Assembly: GCA_016838885.1 (NCBI GenBank)
Contig: JAEKNW010000298.1
Coordinates: 1 to 34,753, forward strand
Length of the DNA: 34,753 bases
Reading direction: 5' to 3'
Origin: Candidatus Cloacimonadota bacterium
Lineage (GTDB): Bacteria > Cloacimonadota > Cloacimonadia > Cloacimonadales > JAFGVF01
The position numbers and the translations under genes are program-made. Under the pieces are notes generated by a model. The model was given only the letters and a program-made list of their open reading frames with translations, searched no databases and was not told where the DNA came from. Numbering within the stretch: the stretch's first letter is position 1; every line of letters starts with the position of its first letter. Shown here piece after piece: positions 26,701 through 34,627 of the stretch.

Positions 26701-27018
26701 AGGTGAATACACTGATAACAAGTAATTTATGCTTCTAATTTTTACAGTATACTCCATATTAATGCTAAGATTTTTACTCGTAAAATTAATAAATGAATCT
26801 AGGGTGGAATAATAATCATCAAAAATCCTTGGATAAATCACGGACCCCTGCTTATCAATTACTTGAGATAAAGAAAGATTAATAGTTTCTAGAAACTTTT
26901 GATTAACTTCTATGAAAACCAAGTCATTTTGTTTCTTAATATTATCTTTAATTACCTTATGTAATGCATACCCAAAGGGCGCTCTGTCTAAAATTTTCTG
27001 ATATGTCGGTAAGTGCAT
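23758..27018 (-). CDS. Hybrid histidine kinase: PAS repeats, GAF, kinase, two receivers
   Basis: A large soluble hybrid kinase of 1086 aa. Order: a degenerate PAS-like region (1-120), a good PAS (about 130-237, [22 protein letters not shown]), a third PAS (about 247-360), a GAF domain (about 375-540, [13 protein letters not shown]), a coiled coil, HisKA with H579 ([19 protein letters not shown]), ATPase ([24 protein letters not shown]), REC1 with D863 (IIIDYLMPQ) and REC2 with D1012 ([11 protein letters not shown]). No Hpt domain is present, so a relay would need an Hpt protein from elsewhere. There are no membrane helices, so it senses a cytoplasmic signal. The start has AGGAG seven bases upstream and a near-consensus promoter. 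Confidence 0.95.
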   Translation of the reverse strand: MHLPTYQKILDRAPFGYALHKVIKDNIKKQNDLVFIEVNQKFLETINLSLSQVIDKQGSVIYPRIFDDYYSTLDSFINFTSKNLSINMEYTVKIRSINYLLSVYSPEDEYLVITFQPVLESSNTNIDLSNFFDINLDLLCIADLEGNFIRVNKSWESTLGYSRDYLLTHKFIEFIHPDDLQATYETMERLKYDDEVTQFVNRYRTIKGDYRYIEWRSNTINNHIYAAARDITRRIKFEKQQTIDLEKFNRLFNNNFTMIVLSSYEDKKFVDLNSAFLNLFKMNKENFIGYYNKFLDRKISYLNEEGTIAELIDKYGMIRDIEITITSHVSKPVHGLLSGEIFETGGEKYYLTFMIDITQQKKYQKKLQYYYKLQSILRDFSTNLIKICTVDIADAINKVLGEIGEFFDGDRAYIFDYDLANKEMSNTYEWCGEGISPELDNLQNVPFSAATDWVNIHLNNQALAIEDVASYHELSVREILEPQGILSIITTPIFSGDRCLGFVGVDFVRKHTTFSEMDKELLDFFVQIYVNIMARIESEKNLKKTNEQLLHKTKIAEEYAEKAFYASKAKSQFLANMSHEIRTPLNGVIGFSELLLTTHLSQIQQEYAENTRTSAQSLLDIINDILDFSKIEAGKLELDILKTDIVEMIEQTEDIIKYNTAKKGLEFLVEISPAIPRFVEIDAIRLKQVIINLLSNAVKFTSQGEVKLKVDFKKLTDYQGTIFFEVSDTGIGISEEQRTKLFQAFSQADTSTTRKFGGTGLGLIISNNLVKMMGGEIEFVSIVNNGSKFFFSFKVEYENGPKFEHEQIAGIKNILCVDDNQHNLQILKGILESWKIEVTCINSGLEAIQLLQEGKKYDVIIIDYLMPQMTGLDAIKIIRDDLNLTQEKQAIILLYSSEDDKLIKTLSEELDLSFRLSKPVKQTELYRYLMKAEDRLYFQKRQLEGKLKHNTESINVETPLNILIAEDNDLNMKLITIIINRLIPNALIFKAENGKIAYDLFLANEFDIVFMDLTMPEMDGLTATELMRKIDINHKIPIIALTANVVTEDKERCIVAGMDDFLSKPIIKRELIKIFKKYLENQDDGK

Positions 27019-27046
27019 TAATATTCTCCTAATTTATATCAAACAA

Positions 27047-27074
27047 ATTATAAGTTGTTCTCAATAGGTGTCAA
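27047..27074 (-). promoter_or_regulatory. Near-consensus promoter of the kinase operon
   Basis: On the minus strand a perfect TTGACA (27069-27074), a 16-bp spacer and a perfect TATAAT (27047-27052). Transcription would begin near 27040 with a leader of about 20 nt containing AGGAG. Confidence 0.75.
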
Positions 27075-27132
27075 TATATTTTTTTAATTAAAATCATGAA
27101 TATCCCTAATTTTGAGATAACGAAAAACAAGG

Positions 27133-27165
27133 TTGACATGGATGATTAATGATTAAATTTATAAT
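27133..27165 (+). promoter_or_regulatory. Candidate promoter of the MutL-like/ovoA pair
   Basis: TTGACA (27133-27138) and TATAAT (27160-27165) are both perfect but 21 bp apart, longer than usual. With 17-bp spacing the -10 would be AATTTA. The unusual spacing could mean activator dependence, or that a less perfect box is used. Confidence 0.35.
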
Positions 27166-27209
27166 TAATAGAAATAATTGAATTTTATATTACTTAAATG
27201 GAGGAAAAG

Positions 27210-30059
27210 ATGTTGAATGATAGACTAATAATTACTGATATTGGGAGCACCACAACCAAAGCAATATATCTTAAGCGTGATCAAAATAACTATAAGCTTG
27301 AAAAATTAGCAAATGCGATAACCACTGTTGAAGCTCCTTTTGAAGATGTGAAAATTGGAGTTTATCAGTCCATTAAAGAACTCGAAAGACTAACTAATGA
27401 ATCTTTTCTTAGAGATACTGCTAAAGAGGATAATCTAGTTTTTAAGTCTGATGTATCCTACCTAACAACATCTTCGGCGGGGGGAGGACTCCAAATATTG
27501 GTAGTTGGTTTAACTCTGTTTGACTCTGCAAAAAGTGCTGAAAGAGCTGCTTACGGTGCTGGAGGGGTTCTGCTTAATACATTAGCGATTAATGACCATC
27601 GTACTACCTATGAACAAATACAACTTATAAATAATTCTCATCCTGATATTATTCTCTTTTCAGGAGGAACTGACGGGGGAGCATTTACAGGAGTTGTCAG
27701 GTTAGCAGAAATTCTTTCGCTTGGCGTTCCATCACCTAAATTTATTACTGATAAGAAGATTCCTCTTATTTATGCAGGTAATGTTAATGCTCAAGATTTT
27801 ATGAGAACATTATTTTCCACTCACTATGATCTTTCTCTACTTCCAAATATTCGACCAACTATGGAACATGAGGTTTTAGAACCAGTAACAGAGAAAATTC
27901 ATGAGTTGTTCTTAAATAGTGTTATGGAAGATGCTCCTGGTTATGCTAAACTTAAACAGCTGACTGAAAGTGATATTCTACCAACTCCACTCTCAGTATT
28001 AAAAGTCATGGATTTACTAAAATCACATAATCCTGCTTCAATCCTCAAAGTCGATATTGGAGGAGCAACTACAGATATTTTCTCAGTAATCAATGATAGA
28101 CTGTATAGAACAGTAAGTGCTAATTATGGTATGAGTTACAGTATTTCCAATGTTATTGCAAATGCCGGTTATGAAGAGCTAAAGAAACTTCTTCCTAATA
28201 GATTTGGTGAAAATTTCATTAGAGACTACATTGGCAATAAAATGCTTAATCCCGGTTTTGTTCCCGATAATGACAAGGAAATCGCCATTGAACAAGCTGT
28301 TGCAATCTTAGCACTAAGATTATCTTTAGAACAACATTATGAAATGCATTTAAATACTTCCAAAATTGGTTTCTTAGAGTATGTCAAATCAAGATTCCGT
28401 GACCCTTTCTATGATCAGATGTATCAAGAAAAAGTTGCAGAAAAGAGTCAATTTCATCACTCTGATATTAGTATTGTGATAGGAGCTGGCGGTGTGATAT
28501 CTCATGTTAAAAAACCTCTTCAAGCATTATATATAATTATGCAAGGATTCCAAGTAGAGGGCATTACTCAAATTTGGCGAGATAAATATTTCATTTCTCC
28601 TCATCTGGGTTCATTAATCAAACTTGATAAAGAACAAGCTTATTCGCTCTTGATGAAGGATTGTTATGAAAACTTAGGAACTGTTATTCATCCCTTTATT
28701 GTAACAAAGAATGTTAATAAATCAGTTATCACAATAGAGCTTGGAAGCAATATCTACCAGATGAAGATTAATGAAATCAAATATATGGAAATAAATGAAC
28801 CAACTAAAGTTACTATAAAACTTTCAAAATATGCCTTAATAAAAGATGTTGATGAGACTACAAGTTTTGAGACAGATAAAAATCTGTTAATATCAACCCA
28901 TCCTAATCGAGATACTAATAATACAGAGTTAATCAAAACATTAAATCTCTACACCTTTGATAACGAGAGTGTTTTTGATGAATTAGAGTCCCAAAAGGTC
29001 GTTGGACATATTCATAAATATATAAGAAAGGCTGGTAAGTTTAACACAGATCTTAAGCTTCCCTATGAGGGAGAAATTAAAGTATCTCCAGGAGAGAAAT
29101 TACAAGCGTCTTCAATCTATGGAACAAATAATCATGACTTTCCCAAGATTTATATTGTTAGTTTGGTTAAATTATTAGGTCGAAGGTATGACTCAATCGA
29201 TCTAAGAAGTAGTTTATTAATCAAAGTTGGAGATGTTATCAAGTATGATCAGAATTTAATCGATATAGCTCACTCTCCTGTTCGTGGAATAGTGAAAATG
29301 ATTAACTATGATACCGGAACCATTTTAGTTAGAGAACATCAAGATTATCATGAGAAGCCGATAAAAGTTCATGTTGCAAAAATTCTGAGAAAAAAACCTT
29401 CTAGTTTGCGAAGTTATCTGAGGGTTAATAAAGGTGATTTTGTTTTTGAAGATGAGAATATAGCCTCATTGACTCGCGGAGCGAAAACAATTATTAGAGC
29501 TCCCAATACAGGATATGTTACTGATATTGATTATGAGAAAGGCCAAGTTACTATTCAATATATTCGCAAACCTGTTAATTATCCTGTTCAACTAAATTGT
29601 CAAGTAGTAGATATTGAAGATAAAATTGGCATAAAAATTGAATATGAAGCAATTGAATATCAAGGTGTAATTGGCTTTGGAAAGTCTAATTTTGGCAACT
29701 TGCTCTATATGCAAGATGTCCGTGATAGTGTTCAGCTTCAAGAAAAAATAATTGTGTTGGATAACCATGTTTCAATTGCTGATTTAAAGTATTTAGAAAA
29801 ACAGATGATTTCTGGATTAATAATTGCAGGAATAGAGATGAGTGATGTAGTAGCCTATATTGGGAAAGAGATCGGAGTTGCATTAACCGGTAATGAGGAT
29901 GTTCCCTTTCCAATTATTGTTATGAATGGATTTGGTGAATTTACATTTTCTCCTGACTTTATTGTTGATGTTAAAAAGAATACCGGAAGAAATTGTTTGT
30001 TAAATCCTACTACACAAATAAGAGCTGGTGTTACACGTCCAAAGGTGATTATTAATTAA
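27210..30059 (+). CDS. MutL/GlmL-family ASKHA ATPase with long beta-rich C-terminal extension
   Basis: The N-terminal ~470 residues are of the MutL/GlmL family, ATPases tied to adenosylcobalamin-dependent amino mutases and thought to reactivate them. Seen: DIGSTTTKAIYL (10-21), SSAGGGLQILVVGLT, FSGGTDGG, IYAGNVNAQ, VDIGGATTD (281-289) and SIVIGAGGVISH. The remaining ~470 residues are extra: a predicted helical linker, then beta-rich segments (RGIVKMINYDTGTILVREH, NTGYVTDIDYEKGQVTIQYI) like barrel-sandwich or KOW-type folds, and a conserved-looking tail (IVMNGFGEF...TQIRAGVTRPKVIIN). I chose the ATG at 27210 (949 aa) because GGAGG lies inside the track's first codons. It is 14 bp before ovoA. 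No mutase gene is in the window. Confidence 0.8.
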   Translation: MLNDRLIITDIGSTTTKAIYLKRDQNNYKLEKLANAITTVEAPFEDVKIGVYQSIKELERLTNESFLRDTAKEDNLVFKSDVSYLTTSSAGGGLQILVVGLTLFDSAKSAERAAYGAGGVLLNTLAINDHRTTYEQIQLINNSHPDIILFSGGTDGGAFTGVVRLAEILSLGVPSPKFITDKKIPLIYAGNVNAQDFMRTLFSTHYDLSLLPNIRPTMEHEVLEPVTEKIHELFLNSVMEDAPGYAKLKQLTESDILPTPLSVLKVMDLLKSHNPASILKVDIGGATTDIFSVINDRLYRTVSANYGMSYSISNVIANAGYEELKKLLPNRFGENFIRDYIGNKMLNPGFVPDNDKEIAIEQAVAILALRLSLEQHYEMHLNTSKIGFLEYVKSRFRDPFYDQMYQEKVAEKSQFHHSDISIVIGAGGVISHVKKPLQALYIIMQGFQVEGITQIWRDKYFISPHLGSLIKLDKEQAYSLLMKDCYENLGTVIHPFIVTKNVNKSVITIELGSNIYQMKINEIKYMEINEPTKVTIKLSKYALIKDVDETTSFETDKNLLISTHPNRDTNNTELIKTLNLYTFDNESVFDELESQKVVGHIHKYIRKAGKFNTDLKLPYEGEIKVSPGEKLQASSIYGTNNHDFPKIYIVSLVKLLGRRYDSIDLRSSLLIKVGDVIKYDQNLIDIAHSPVRGIVKMINYDTGTILVREHQDYHEKPIKVHVAKILRKKPSSLRSYLRVNKGDFVFEDENIASLTRGAKTIIRAPNTGYVTDIDYEKGQVTIQYIRKPVNYPVQLNCQVVDIEDKIGIKIEYEAIEYQGVIGFGKSNFGNLLYMQDVRDSVQLQEKIIVLDNHVSIADLKYLEKQMISGLIIAGIEMSDVVAYIGKEIGVALTGNEDVPFPIIVMNGFGEFTFSPDFIVDVKKNTGRNCLLNPTTQIRAGVTRPKVIIN

Positions 30060-30073
30060 CTAAAGGTGATAAT

Positions 30074-32170
30074 ATGGAAAATTATAAAACATTAAACTTA
30101 AGAAAAACAGCTAGTATTCCCAAAAAAGAAGAGATAAAAAACTATTTTCTTAATACATATGGGGTAGAAGAAGAGTTATATAAGACATTAAAGAGAGATG
30201 AGTCCTTTTATTTAAGAGCAGACCCACTTCGTCATCCGATTATTTTCTATTATGGTCATACTTCTGCTTTTTATATGAATAAGTTAATCTTAGCAGGATT
30301 GATTAAAGAGAGAATTAATCCAAAGATAGAGTCAATGTGCGCTATCGGAGTTGATGAAATGTCTTGGGATGACTTAAATGAGGCCCATTACGATTGGCCT
30401 TCAGTCTCTGAAATTACACAATTTAGGCTTCAAGTAAAAGACTTGGTATCTAGTCTTATTGATACTCTTCCTTTAGAGCTTCCTATCGAATGGGATTCTC
30501 CTTGGTGGCCAATTATCATGGGTATTGAACACATGAGAATTCATATTGAAACTTCATCAGTCTTAATCAGACAGCTTCCTATCTCCGAAGTTACACCCAA
30601 TCCTATTTTTCCAACATGCAAGGATTATACTCAAGCTCCTAAAAATGAAATTATTAATGTTTTAGGTGATATCGTAACAATAGGGAAAGAAAGAGATGAT
30701 GAATTTTATGGTTGGGATAATGAGTATGGTATTCATCAAGCTGAAGTAGCAAATATGAAGGTCAGTAAATTTTTGGTATCTAATAGAGAATTTTTAAGCT
30801 TTGTAGAAGCAGACGGCTATTCTCATCAAGAGTATTGGACGGATGAGGGTTGGGGCTGGGTTACTTATACCCAAGCTAAATTTCCACGATTTTGGTCATT
30901 TAAAGAAGGAGAGTGGTATCAGCGCAACTTAACTGAGATTATTGAAATGCCTTGGAGTTGGCCAGTTGAAGTTAATTACTTAGAAGCAAAAGCTTTCTGT
31001 AATTGGAAGTCAAATATTGAGGGTAAACCTTATCGTTTACCAACTGAAGATGAATGGTATCAGATGTTCAAGATTTGTGAAGTACCCAGCTTTCAGCATG
31101 CTGAGGTTACACCGGCAAACATAAATCTTAATTATTGGGCTTCATCATGTCCTGTTAATAAGTTCAGATTTGGATCTTTATATGATATTATTGGAAATGT
31201 ATGGCAATGGACAGAAGTTCCGATTTATCCTTTTAAAGGGTTTAAGGTTCATCCTCTTTATGATGATTTTACTACTCCCACTTATGACGGACAACACAAC
31301 TTAATCAAGGGTGGTTCGTGGATGTCTTCAGGAAATCTGGCGATTCCTGAATCGCGTTATGCTTTTAGAAGGCATTTCTATCAACATGCCGGATTCAGAT
31401 ATATTCAAAGTGATGAGCCTGTAAAAACTTATAATACTATCTATGAGGAAGACCCAATCGTGGTTGAAGAGTGTGAAAGATCATGGGGAGAAGAGAAGTT
31501 TGGCATAAAAAACCTATCTACCCAACTAATCGAGAAAGCTCTTCCTAATCTAAAAAATCTTAACAAGGCTATGGTAATAGGCTGTGGAGCTGGTCGTACA
31601 GTCTTTGAACTAGCCAAGAAGTTTGATTTTGTTGAAGGTATAGATTTTTCAGCCAGAACCTTTAAATTAGCTGTTGAAATGCAACAAAAAGGACATAATC
31701 ATTATATTACTGTTGATGAAGGAAATAACACTCAGTATAATGAAAAATATTTGAGTAGTTTTGATTTAGCTGATACTGCAGAAAAAGTTGCTTTCTACCA
31801 AGGAGATGCTTCAAATTTATTAGAAAAATATAGTAATTACGATCTGATTATCTCTGAAGTTATGCTTCATAAAGCTTATGATCCAAGAAAGTTCCTAGAA
31901 ATGATTCATACTAGATTAACTAAGAATGGTCTGCTTCTTCTTGCTCACACAGCAGATTGGTCAGAAGAACACTCAACTCAAGATAAATGGTTGGGCGGTA
32001 TCAGAGGGGATGATGGGGAGATTGTTGACTCCCGTACGACTATTGAAAGAATCTTGGAAAATAAATTTAATAAAATTGGTGATTCGGATGAAATACCTTA
32101 TCTTATCTACAAGAATCGACATCGTATGCTGCTTAAAGTTGCTTGTGTAACTTTATGGCAGATAAGATAG
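30074..32170 (+). CDS. ovoA: 5-histidylcysteine sulfoxide synthase with methyltransferase domain (OvoA)
   Basis: First enzyme of ovothiol synthesis: a non-haem iron enzyme joins cysteine sulfur to histidine C5 using O2 in studied members, and a fused domain can methylate 4-mercaptohistidine. Domains: DinB-like (about 35-175), FGE/sulfatase-modifying-like (about 195-445), SAM methyltransferase (about 480-695). The iron triad fits H62 (YGHTSAFYMNKL), H153 and H157 (EHMRIHIETSSVLIRQLP). The catalytic segment SRYAFRRHFYQHAGFRY (428-444) and the SAM motif VIGCGAGR (501-508) are intact. Full-length (698 aa), so it looks functional. AAGGTGAT precedes the ATG and it follows the MutL-like gene closely. 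The PLP sulfoxide lyase OvoB is not in the window. Confidence 0.93.
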   Translation: MENYKTLNLRKTASIPKKEEIKNYFLNTYGVEEELYKTLKRDESFYLRADPLRHPIIFYYGHTSAFYMNKLILAGLIKERINPKIESMCAIGVDEMSWDDLNEAHYDWPSVSEITQFRLQVKDLVSSLIDTLPLELPIEWDSPWWPIIMGIEHMRIHIETSSVLIRQLPISEVTPNPIFPTCKDYTQAPKNEIINVLGDIVTIGKERDDEFYGWDNEYGIHQAEVANMKVSKFLVSNREFLSFVEADGYSHQEYWTDEGWGWVTYTQAKFPRFWSFKEGEWYQRNLTEIIEMPWSWPVEVNYLEAKAFCNWKSNIEGKPYRLPTEDEWYQMFKICEVPSFQHAEVTPANINLNYWASSCPVNKFRFGSLYDIIGNVWQWTEVPIYPFKGFKVHPLYDDFTTPTYDGQHNLIKGGSWMSSGNLAIPESRYAFRRHFYQHAGFRYIQSDEPVKTYNTIYEEDPIVVEECERSWGEEKFGIKNLSTQLIEKALPNLKNLNKAMVIGCGAGRTVFELAKKFDFVEGIDFSARTFKLAVEMQQKGHNHYITVDEGNNTQYNEKYLSSFDLADTAEKVAFYQGDASNLLEKYSNYDLIISEVMLHKAYDPRKFLEMIHTRLTKNGLLLLAHTADWSEEHSTQDKWLGGIRGDDGEIVDSRTTIERILENKFNKIGDSDEIPYLIYKNRHRMLLKVACVTLWQIR

Positions 32171-32174
32171 ATAT

Positions 32175-32202
32175 GAGGGGGAGTTAATACTCCCTCTTTT
32201 TT
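32175..32202 (+). terminator. Rho-independent terminator after ovoA
   Basis: GAGGGGGAGT-TAAT-ACTCCCTC (8-bp stem with one bulged G) is followed by TTTTTT, 4 bp past the ovoA stop. It ends the MutL-like/ovoA unit. Confidence 0.88.
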
Positions 32203-32317
32203 AGCTTAAAAAATTGGTAGTGGATTTAATTACAAAATGCTTTGACTGAACTGTAATTTTTAAAATCTTAAATACACAAGTTTAAAAAAAATAAACTCGA
32301 CCATAGGTATTATTTCT

Positions 32318-32346
32318 TTGACAAAATTATAGTCTTAATAATTATG
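32318..32346 (+). promoter_or_regulatory. Candidate promoter of the TetR-like gene
   Basis: A perfect TTGACA (32318-32323) is followed after 16-17 bp by AATTATG. The track's start codon (ATG at 32344) lies within this -10 region, which supports a later start at 32383. Confidence 0.45.
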
Positions 32347-32382
32347 GTAATTAATAGAAATATCAATAAGGTAAAAATATAT

Positions 32383-33036
32383 ATGAATGATTTTAGAAAT
32401 AAAAGAAAAGAATTAGAATATCAACTTAGAAGAGAATTTATTATTGAGGTAGCTCAAAAATTGTTTTATAAAGATGGCTATGAAAATGTTACTCTTAACG
32501 AAGTAGCAAAAAAGGCAGATTATACTAAAGCAACTCTTTATTCCTACATCAAGAGTAAAGAAGATTTATACATGGAAGTATATTGTGTTGGATTACAACA
32601 ACGTTATGAATATTTAAAAAAAGAGATGAATAAAGCTAAAACAGGATTAGCAAAAATTGAAGCTTTTGGCAAAGCTTACTATGAGTTTTATAAAAACAAT
32701 TCTGAAATCCTCTACCACCAACAATATTTAGATTATCGTCCCATAAATCCTGAAAAAATAGACCCTGCTTTAATGGAGAGATTTCAAGAGATCAATGTTG
32801 ATGGCTATATGATTGTTGTTGATGCAATTAAAGAAGGAATTGCTGATAATACAATTAAAGAAGATTTAGATCCAAATTATCTCTATTCTCAAATTATTTA
32901 TGCACTTAGGGCTGTTGCTTCTGCAGCTGTTTATCGCCGGAAATCTGTTCTTGATGAAGAAAATACTGAAGAGATTAATCGTAATTGGTATTACTCCTTT
33001 TTAGAACTACTAATGAATGCTATAACTAAGAAATAA
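32383..33036 (+). CDS. TetR/AcrR-family transcriptional regulator
   Basis: A one-component repressor type. The N-terminal helix-turn-helix is clear: REFIIEVAQKLFYKDGYENVTLNEVAKKADYTKATLYSYIKSKEDLY (about 16-62). The C-terminal helical domain (about 65-217) would bind an effector and dimerise; it ends with LYSQIIYALRAVASAAVYRR. I take the ATG at 32383 (217 aa) rather than the track start at 32344: the first 13 codons overlap the likely -10 box and are not part of the family, while AAGG lies 11 bases upstream of the later ATG. It may regulate itself or the nuclease gene that follows 15 bp later; no clear operator was found. Confidence 0.9.
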   Translation: MNDFRNKRKELEYQLRREFIIEVAQKLFYKDGYENVTLNEVAKKADYTKATLYSYIKSKEDLYMEVYCVGLQQRYEYLKKEMNKAKTGLAKIEAFGKAYYEFYKNNSEILYHQQYLDYRPINPEKIDPALMERFQEINVDGYMIVVDAIKEGIADNTIKEDLDPNYLYSQIIYALRAVASAAVYRRKSVLDEENTEEINRNWYYSFLELLMNAITKK

Positions 33037-33051
33037 ACTATTTTTAAATAA

Positions 33052-33945
33052 ATGAAAACCTATCCTAATTATAGTTTCACTTCAATTTTAGGATGGTCAG
33101 TCAGCAGATATGAAACATTTAAAAACTGCAAGAGAGCATATTACTATAATTACTATGGGAAATATGATGAGCAGGTTCCTGTAGATGTTATTAATGATTT
33201 AAAGAAATTAACCTCTATTCCTCTTGAAAAAGGTAATATTACTCACGATATAATTAGAGATATTTTAATTAGATATACTAAAACTTCAGCTAACATTGAT
33301 AGGGTGAAACTCTTTACTTATATCCATAAAATGATAAAAAGTTATTGCAATAAGAAAGTATTTTCTGAAGTATATTATAAACAGATTACTAAAATAGATC
33401 TTGAAGAGATATTCAATGAGGTTAAACAAGCAGTAATAAATTTGTTTAACAGTAATAGATTTAAGTGGCTAATCTCCAAAGCTATGGAGTCCAAGCAGGA
33501 ATGGATTATTGAACCTGGAGGTTTTGGAGAGACAAGGTTTAATGACTTAAAAGCTTATTGCAAAGTTGATTATTTTTTCCCCTTAGGGGATGAATACTAC
33601 ATTTTAGATTGGAAGACAGGTCATTATGCTCCTGAAAAACACAGAAAACAGATGTTAGCTTATGCACTTTGGGCTAAGGATACTTATCAGCTGACTTCCG
33701 AACAGATAAATCCAATTCTTGCCTTTCTTCTTCCAAATTATCTTGAAATAGGAGAACCTTTTACCTTAGAAGAGTTAACTCAATTCAACCAAGTGATTCA
33801 TAAGGAAACTCAAGAGATGCACTCTTTTTGTGCTAACATTGAAGATAACATCCCTCTGGTAAAAGATAATTTTCCTCAGACTGATAAGTATATAATATGT
33901 TCCTTCTGTAACTTTAGAAAACTCTGCAATCTCTCTAATCTATAA
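33052..33945 (+). CDS. PD-(D/E)XK nuclease with Cas4/AddB-type iron-sulfur cysteines
   Basis: A 297-aa stand-alone RecB-family nuclease. Family motifs fit H65 (GNITHD), D173 (CKVDYFF), D186 and K188 (ILDWKTG) and Q200-x3-Y204 (KQMLAYALW). Four cysteines, C26 (ETFKNCKRAYYY), C283, C286 and C292 (ICSFCNFRKLC), match the arrangement that clamps the domain with a [4Fe-4S] cluster in Cas4 and AddB. There is no helicase domain, and no cas genes or CRISPR repeats are in the window, so this is a solo nuclease and its role, such as DNA repair or defence, is open. It follows the TetR-like gene by 15 bp and its stop abuts that of the convergent gene. Confidence 0.82.
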   Translation: MKTYPNYSFTSILGWSVSRYETFKNCKRAYYYNYYGKYDEQVPVDVINDLKKLTSIPLEKGNITHDIIRDILIRYTKTSANIDRVKLFTYIHKMIKSYCNKKVFSEVYYKQITKIDLEEIFNEVKQAVINLFNSNRFKWLISKAMESKQEWIIEPGGFGETRFNDLKAYCKVDYFFPLGDEYYILDWKTGHYAPEKHRKQMLAYALWAKDTYQLTSEQINPILAFLLPNYLEIGEPFTLEELTQFNQVIHKETQEMHSFCANIEDNIPLVKDNFPQTDKYIICSFCNFRKLCNLSNL

Positions 33946-34560
33946 CTAAAAAATCGGAAATTGAGTCGGGATTATTGCGTAAGTTTTTAAGATGTTTATT
34001 AAAAGAATAAGGCAATAAGTTACGATAAACATAGTAACATCACGTAAATCTTTATAAAAAACTTTTGGTTTCACAGTGTACTCTTTGGGTTGAGTGAACA
34101 AGCTAAACTTTGGGAAAAAACGCGGAACTCTTTTGATATAATTTTGATAATCATCACCTAGGATTGAAGCTAATTTTCTCTCCTCACCTACGATCACAAA
34201 TGGATAATAAATAGCAAACCCGATTATTATAAATGAAAGGACTGCTAAAGAGTGAGTTACTAAACCAATCCCTATTGCTCCTATTAAGCTGAATAAATAC
34301 AAAGGATTCCTAGTTATTGAATAGGGACCGTCTGTTACTACTTTCTTATTCTTAAACCCAGAGATGTAGAAACCACACCACACTCTCCCCAGTGTCCCAA
34401 CTGTTACTAGTAGTAGAGCCACTATATCGACTATGCCTGAACCTAGACCACTTAAATAATATCTCTGCTCTCCAAAGATAAAGGCTATGATAACTAACAC
34501 AGCTAATACTTTTGATAATCTTGTTCTAATCTTTTTAATCTTTTGAAATCTGTTTTCCAT
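33946..34560 (-). CDS. Isoprenylcysteine carboxyl methyltransferase-like membrane protein
   Basis: An integral membrane protein of 204 aa with four or five hydrophobic helices. The ICMT/PEMT-type signature is visible: VVTDGPYSITRNPLYLFSLIGAIGIGL (about 73-100) and GEERKLASILGDDYQNYIKRVPRFFP (about 125-150), the SAM-binding tail. Bacterial members are often called protein-S-isoprenylcysteine or phospholipid methyltransferases, but real substrates are mostly unknown. An additional C-terminal helix (about 175-198) is present. AGGAG lies upstream of the ATG. It is a single gene, convergent with the nuclease gene with no gap. Confidence 0.85.
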   Translation of the reverse strand: MENRFQKIKKIRTRLSKVLAVLVIIAFIFGEQRYYLSGLGSGIVDIVALLLVTVGTLGRVWCGFYISGFKNKKVVTDGPYSITRNPLYLFSLIGAIGIGLVTHSLAVLSFIIIGFAIYYPFVIVGEERKLASILGDDYQNYIKRVPRFFPKFSLFTQPKEYTVKPKVFYKDLRDVTMFIVTYCLILLINILKTYAIIPTQFPIF

Positions 34561-34591
34561 ATCTTATTTCTCCTAATGATTCCTTTTTTAT

Positions 34592-34612
34592 TTGCCATAA
34601 ATTTATTGGCAA
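34592..34612. promoter_or_regulatory. Inverted repeat upstream of the ICMT-like gene
   Basis: TTGCCA-N9-TGGCAA, about 32 bp before the start codon. On the minus strand TTGCCA could also serve as a -35 box with TAAAAA 16 bp later, so a regulator bound here would overlap the promoter. Confidence 0.3.
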
Positions 34613-34627
34613 GAATTAATTTTTTTA

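Noticed and set aside
28754-29913. Minus-strand ORFs of 60 and 75 aa within the MutL-like gene
   Set aside because: They are shadows of a well-conserved coding frame without recognisable domains or start signals.
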